Assembly (NCBI GenBank): GCA_039649115.1
Contig: JBBWZQ010000131.1
Coordinates: forward strand, 1-16,679
Source: DATEJJ01 sp039649115
GTDB taxonomy: Bacteria; Actinomycetota; Actinomycetes; Mycobacteriales; Micromonosporaceae
Reading direction: 5' to 3'
Length of the DNA stretch: 16,679 nucleotides
A model generated the notes under the pieces. The model was not told the DNA's origin, did not search any database, and worked only from the letters and a program-made list of their open reading frames with translations. This document shows, one piece after another, positions 13,562 to 16,679 of the stretch. The position numbers were made by a program, and so were the translations under genes. Within the stretch, counting starts at the first letter, position 1. Each line of letters starts with the position of its first letter.

Positions 13562-14296
13562 TCAGGCGTCCCCGCCGCTGGATTCCTCGGAGGAACGGGA
13601 CAGCCGCGCCTCGACCGCCTCCGGCTCGTACATCTCCTCGACGATGCGGAGGTAGAGCTCGTTGGGGTTGGGTAGCGGCTTGACCGTGCGCAGCGCCTGG
13701 TCCTGTCCCGCCGACTCCACCACGAACGTGCCGTAGTTGAGCATGCGGCCCAGCGGCGACTGCTCGTATTTCATGTCCGTCACGCGCACCAGCGGCATCA
13801 TGCCCACCGTACGGGTGATCAAACCATTGACCACCATGATCCGCTTGTTGGTGAGGATGAACCGGTCGTACCACCAGTCGAGCATCCGCCAGCCGACGTA
13901 GCCGAGGACCGCGATCCACGCGATCACGGCGACGGTGACCAGGCCGTTCTGGTTGTGCTTGCCGAGGAAGCCGGTCAACCAGCCCATGAGGACGGTCGCG
14001 GCGGCCCCGATCAGGAACTCCTTGACCAAGTGGATCCAGTGCTTCTTCCACTCACCGCGGAACTTCTCGGTGGGGAACAGGTACCGGGAGACCAGACCGC
14101 TGGGCTCCTCTTCCAGGGGGAGGACGCTGCGCGGACCGACCGGCATGCCGCCGGGGCCGAAGCGCAGACCCGCGATCTCATCCTCATCGATCTGCGGCGG
14201 GAACTCGGTCGTGTCGTCGTCCCGTCCGGAGCGCGCCTCGTACGATCGACGCGGTCGGTCCGGGTCGGGTGGGGGGTACGGCTCGTCCGTGGTCAT
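13562..14296 (-). CDS. PH domain-containing membrane protein (bPH2 type)
   Basis: The 244-residue protein starts with an acidic, Pro-rich cytoplasmic region (1-65), followed by LVSRYLFPTEKFRGEWKKHW (68-87), two membrane segments (about 90-110 and 117-138) and a bacterial PH-like domain (about 142-225). The PH domain contains the typical DRFILTNKRIMVVNGLITR segment and KYEQSPLGRMLNYGTFVVESAG. In actinobacteria such bPH proteins are membrane-associated with unknown ligands. The start is ATG 14296, 6 nt after the stop of the small membrane peptide gene and 9 bp before the PHP gene in the operon. Confidence 0.87.
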   Translation of the reverse strand: MTTDEPYPPPDPDRPRRSYEARSGRDDDTTEFPPQIDEDEIAGLRFGPGGMPVGPRSVLPLEEEPSGLVSRYLFPTEKFRGEWKKHWIHLVKEFLIGAAATVLMGWLTGFLGKHNQNGLVTVAVIAWIAVLGYVGWRMLDWWYDRFILTNKRIMVVNGLITRTVGMMPLVRVTDMKYEQSPLGRMLNYGTFVVESAGQDQALRTVKPLPNPNELYLRIVEEMYEPEAVEARLSRSSEESSGGDA

Positions 14297-14302
14297 GTGA
14301 CG

Positions 14303-14461
14303 TTAGGCGACAAGACTCGAGAAGAACTGTCCGATGCCTGTCGCGACGTCATATAGCGAGGTACCCAGCTGCCGGAAGACGGCGGCGGCGTTGGTGGGTC
14401 GGTACGCGACGAAGAAAATCAGGAACGCGACCAAACCCCAGGTGAGGATTTTCTTGACCAT
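14303..14461 (-). CDS. Small membrane protein (52 aa)
   Basis: This is a 52-residue protein with one membrane segment (ILTWGLVAFLIFFVAY, about 5-20) and a short amphipathic tail ending FFSSLVA. Similar peptides occur beside PH-domain genes in related actinobacteria, from memory. The start is taken at ATG 14461, which directly follows purine-rich GGAGGG and CCGGAG stretches. An upstream ATG at 14533 would add 24 basic residues and would lie upstream of the likely transcription start. It is the first gene of the three-gene operon with the PH and PHP genes. Confidence 0.78.
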   Translation of the reverse strand: MVKKILTWGLVAFLIFFVAYRPTNAAAVFRQLGTSLYDVATGIGQFFSSLVA

Positions 14462-14510
14462 CTCCGGCCTACCCTCCCGCAGGCGCCGGACTCTCTGTCG
14501 CGGCGTACTC

Positions 14511-14539
14511 AGCGTATCAGTTGCTCTTCTCATCCGTAA
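14511..14539 (-). promoter_or_regulatory. Predicted promoter of the small-peptide/PH/PHP operon
   Basis: An extended -10 TGATACGCT (minus strand, 14519 to 14511) with a poor -35 TTACGG (14539 to 14534) at 17-bp spacing puts transcription near 14504, about 43 nt before the ATG at 14461. Confidence 0.5.
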
Positions 14540-14679
14540 GTTACCCCGTATGACCTGCGAAAGTAGGGTTTATCGAGCAGAGCGCTGCGTGTCGGCGTGT
14601 CGCGCCCGTACGGACCGATCCGGGTACGCGAGCCCGGCAAATGGTACGGCCGCAAGTGCGATGGGGACTCTTGTATCGG

Positions 14680-14719
14680 GCTCACAGAAATGCAACTTGC
14701 GTCAATGACAATTGTGAGC
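14680..14719. repeat. Nested dyads in the 290-bp gap
   Basis: The gap 14462-14752 has no gene I can support. Near its right end, GCTCACA (14680-14686) and TGTGAGC (14713-14719) are perfect 7-bp arms around a 26-nt centre. That centre contains GCAACTTGC (14692-14700) and GTCAATGAC (14701-14709), with ACAATTGT (14708-14715) at its edge. The segment is much richer in A+T than its surroundings and may be a regulatory site. Confidence 0.5.
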
Positions 14720-14752
14720 GGTGGTACAGAAGCCTATTGACAGGCGCAAGCG

Positions 14753-15391
14753 TCACGCGGCGCCGTGCAGGTACGGCGACGGCGCGCCGTACACCAACTC
14801 CGGCGGTACCCAGTCGGTCAGGTCGTGCAGCACCATGTCCTCGGCGAGCAGGTAGCCGGTGGAGGCCGGCCAGCTGATCGCGTAGAGCCACACGCCCTTG
14901 GCCTCGCCGACATAGGCGCTGCGGTCGTCCTTGGAGCTGACCGCCCACATGGGCGTGGGCCAGCCGGCCGCCTTCACCTTGGCGTGCGCGGCGGTGTGCT
15001 CCAGCGCCTCCTGCAGGTAGGGCCCCGGATCGAGCCCGGGCAGGCCCGCGAAGCGGTTGCCCAGCCCGACACCGGGCTTCTCGGCGACCAGGATCAGGTC
15101 GGCCGGGCCGCCCGCGAGGGGCGCCGGACCGCTGCAGGACAGCACCGTCGCGTCGGTCCCGCCGCGCTCGTCCCCCGCCCAGCCGACGCCGGTGACCATC
15201 CAACCGCTGGGCAACGGCCACGGGCACCAGATGGGCATCTGCCGCACGTGCCCGACGGCCGCCTCGATGATCTCCGGCCCGATGTGCTTCGCGATGTGCA
15301 GCGGGCGGATGGGTCCGCAGGCGTCGCAGCGCCAGTCCGAAGACATGAGGTCCGGCGGCCTGACCTCGCCGCCGCACCGCGGACAACTCAC
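14753..15391 (-). CDS. DUF6758-like zinc-ribbon protein
   Basis: The 212-residue protein begins with a zinc ribbon (Cys3, Cys6, Cys22, Cys25, as CPRCGG and CDACG). It continues with PIWCPWPLPSGWMVTGVGWAGD (about 53-74), LSCSGPAPLAGGPADLILVAE (about 84-104), GVGLGNRFAG and a late DLTDWVPPEL. These fit the actinobacterial DUF6758 family seen in Streptomyces, whose function is unknown. The start is GTG 15391 with GGGGG 5 nt upstream. It follows the RNA methyltransferase gene by 44 bp but appears to have its own promoter. No enzymatic motif was recognised. Confidence 0.8.
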   Translation of the reverse strand: MSCPRCGGEVRPPDLMSSDWRCDACGPIRPLHIAKHIGPEIIEAAVGHVRQMPIWCPWPLPSGWMVTGVGWAGDERGGTDATVLSCSGPAPLAGGPADLILVAEKPGVGLGNRFAGLPGLDPGPYLQEALEHTAAHAKVKAAGWPTPMWAVSSKDDRSAYVGEAKGVWLYAISWPASTGYLLAEDMVLHDLTDWVPPELVYGAPSPYLHGAA

Positions 15392-15410
15392 CGCAACCCC
15401 CACGCCCTTT

Positions 15411-15439
15411 ACGGTCCGCCACGTACCGCCCCACGTCAA
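15411..15439 (-). promoter_or_regulatory. Predicted promoter of the DUF6758 gene
   Basis: TTGACG (minus strand, 15439 to 15434) and GACCGT (15416 to 15411) are separated by 17 bp. Transcription would begin near 15404, 13 nt before GTG 15391. The -35 overlaps the stop codon of the methyltransferase gene. Confidence 0.5.
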
Positions 15440-16059
15440 GTTTCCCGAGGTAAAGGGGGTGGCGTGGCGTGCTGGCGGACCCAGGAGTGCATGGCGATGC
15501 CGCTGGCCACGCCGGCGTTGATGGAGCGGGTGGAGCCGTACTGGGGGATGAAGAGCACCCCGGCGCAGGCGGCCCGGGCGGCCTGCGACAGCCCCGGCCC
15601 CTCCTGCCCGAACAGCAGCGCGCACCGGTGCGGCAGCGGCGCGCTGTCCAGCAGCCGGGCACCCGGCAGGTTGTCGATCCCGATCACCGGCAGGTCCTGC
15701 CCGGCCGCCCACCCGACGAACACCTCGATCGTCTCGTGGTGCCGCACGTGCTGGTACCGGTCGGTGACCATCGCGCCCCGCCGGTTCCAGCGGCGCCTGC
15801 CCACCACGTGCACCTCGGCGGCGAGGAACGCGTTGGCGTTGCGCACCACGGTCCCGATGTTCAGGTCGTGCTGCCAGTTCTCGATGGCCACGTGGAAGGC
15901 GTGCCGGTGCTCGTCCAGGTCGGCGACGATCGCCTCCTGCCGCCAGTACCGGTACCGGTCGACCACGTTGCGCCGGTCTCCGTGCGCGAGCAGCTCCGGG
16001 TCATACCACGGATCTCCCGGCCACGGCCCGGCCCAGGGCCCCACGCCAACCTCGTCCAC
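15436..16059 (-). CDS. TrmH/SpoU-family RNA 2'-O-methyltransferase
   Basis: The 207-residue protein has the three SPOUT motifs in order: ENWQHDLNIGTVVRNANAF (60-78, with the N-x4-N and catalytic Arg), LLFGQEGPGLS (148-158) and IPQYGSTRSINAGVASGIAM (171-190). The last two build the deep trefoil knot that binds S-adenosylmethionine. It would methylate a ribose 2'-OH of tRNA or rRNA; the target cannot be read. Motif 3 has INAGVA where SLNVSVA is usual. The N-terminal 50 residues are an acidic extension without a recognised L30e-like domain. The start is GTG 16059. TACCCT (16074 to 16069) 9 nt upstream is a possible -10. Confidence 0.9.
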   Translation of the reverse strand: MDEVGVGPWAGPWPGDPWYDPELLAHGDRRNVVDRYRYWRQEAIVADLDEHRHAFHVAIENWQHDLNIGTVVRNANAFLAAEVHVVGRRRWNRRGAMVTDRYQHVRHHETIEVFVGWAAGQDLPVIGIDNLPGARLLDSAPLPHRCALLFGQEGPGLSQAARAACAGVLFIPQYGSTRSINAGVASGIAMHSWVRQHATPPPLPRET

Positions 16060-16101
16060 AACCTGGAGAGGGTAGCGCCCGCCCGCGGTGCTCCGGCTCG
16101 A

Positions 16102-16602
16102 TCAGCCCGCCAAGGCGTGGCAGAGGGCGGCCAGGAACTGGCGCTGAGTGGCGCTGACCGGCTGCCCCGGGTAGCCGAACAGTTCGCCGGACCGGGTGGC
16201 GTGGCACACCCGGGTGGCGATCGACTCCAGCCAGTGCCGGTACGCGTCGGCGTCCTCGCGCCCGAGCCGCTCGGCCAGCACGGCGGCCGCGGACCGGCAG
16301 GCGATCAGCACCTCGGCGACCGCCGTGACCGGGTCGATGCGCTCGTCCCCGGGCAACTGGTCGTCGTCGGGCTCGTCGTAGATCGCCGTGACGATGTCAC
16401 GGACCAGCCGGCTCATCGAGGAACGGCCGGCCGCGACGGCTTCGATCCCCGCGAGTCCCTCCGCGACGCTGCGCCGGTGCGTGCCCGGCTCCGCCAGGGT
16501 GGCCGCCACGACCAGCCGGCCGGGCAACCTGACCAGCAGATCCCATTCCTCCCGCCGGAAGGACATGTCCGTACGTAGCTTCGATGAAGGTTGGTACCGC
16601 AT
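16102..16602 (-). CDS. Uncharacterised helical protein (166 aa)
   Basis: I do not recognise a named family. The 166-residue product is soluble, Ala/Leu/Arg-rich and predicted mostly helical from its heptad-like spacing. It contains REEWDLLVRLPGRLVVAAT (17-35), SVAEGLAGIEAVAAG (45-59), an acidic YDEPDDDQLPGDE loop (75-87) and a C-terminal region with YRHWLESIATRVCHATRSGELFG (121-143). Two cysteines lie far apart, with no metal motif. The start is ATG 16602, 6 nt after GGGAGG. It is followed by the RNA methyltransferase gene after 42 bp on the same strand. Confidence 0.75.
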   Translation of the reverse strand: MRYQPSSKLRTDMSFRREEWDLLVRLPGRLVVAATLAEPGTHRRSVAEGLAGIEAVAAGRSSMSRLVRDIVTAIYDEPDDDQLPGDERIDPVTAVAEVLIACRSAAAVLAERLGREDADAYRHWLESIATRVCHATRSGELFGYPGQPVSATQRQFLAALCHALAG

Positions 16603-16621
16603 GGGCGACCTCCCGAACCTC

Positions 16622-16627
16622 AGCATA
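16622..16627 (-). promoter_or_regulatory. Possible -10 box for the 166-aa protein gene
   Basis: TATGCT on the minus strand fits TANNNT and would start transcription near 16615, ahead of the GGGAGG ribosome site. A TGACGA about 18 bp upstream is a weak -35 candidate. Nothing else is seen between 16628 and the window end. Confidence 0.4.
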
Positions 16628-16679
16628 GGCCGAACGAGCGCATGCTCGTCAGGGAAGCCCAGGTCAGACGGTGCGGGGC

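Noticed and set aside
14711..14722. AATTGTGAGCGG, identical to part of the E. coli lac operator
   Set aside because: Only half of the operator is present, the right arm is missing and no LacI-type regulator or sugar gene is near. It is part of a local dyad cluster and most likely chance.

Overview
The window looks like chromosomal DNA of a high-GC actinobacterium, most likely a member of the Micromonosporaceae. The grounds are GC-rich third codon positions, many GTG starts, probable leaderless genes, small actinobacterial families (DUF6191, DUF6758) and a gene order that matches the mycobacterial/streptomycete cell-division locus. No plasmid, phage, insertion sequence or CRISPR signature was seen. 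It reads as core chromosome rather than a recent island.

Region 1 (1-6211, minus strand) is one long co-directional block. In transcription order it holds a membrane diguanylate cyclase (HAMP-GAF-GGDEF), galU, glp (a MoeA/gephyrin-like protein), a RimJ-type acetyltransferase, sepX/glpR and tRNA-Ala(CGC) with a hairpin terminator. galU-glp-rimJ-sepX has the order of Mycobacterium tuberculosis Rv0993-Rv0996. Glp and its membrane receptor (GLPR/SepX) are known divisome partners in Corynebacterium and Streptomyces. Here a c-di-GMP synthase heads the cluster.

Region 2 (6297-7414, plus strand) diverges from region 1. It holds 5-formyltetrahydrofolate cyclo-ligase and an FmdB-type zinc-ribbon protein, equivalent to Rv0992c-Rv0991c (Ruc, a redox-regulated chaperone with an unstructured tail). 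A CIRCE-type HrcA operator (9-bp arms, 9-bp spacer) lies just upstream of the Ruc-like gene and is the most striking regulatory signal here.

Region 3 (7434-9867) contains a 51-residue conserved small protein and a proline-rich single-pass membrane protein whose divergent start codons are only 30 bp apart and both appear leaderless. It also has a DUF2231 membrane protein, and a Fur-family regulator translationally coupled (TGATG) to an MpaB/DUF2236 oxygenase.

Region 4 (9875-12637) carries an MFS transporter, a RecB/Cas4-like PD-(D/E)XK nuclease with an Fe-S cysteine staple and, divergently, a DUF6191 protein behind a 12-bp palindrome. Region 5 (12692-16602, minus strand) holds a PHP-domain phosphoesterase, a PH-domain membrane protein and a 52-residue membrane peptide in one operon, then a 290-bp gap with a cluster of dyads, a DUF6758 zinc-ribbon protein, a TrmH/SpoU RNA methyltransferase and an unrecognised 166-residue protein. 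Convergent gene pairs are very tightly packed. Across the window the palindrome GGTACC (core GTAC) is several-fold more common than base composition predicts.
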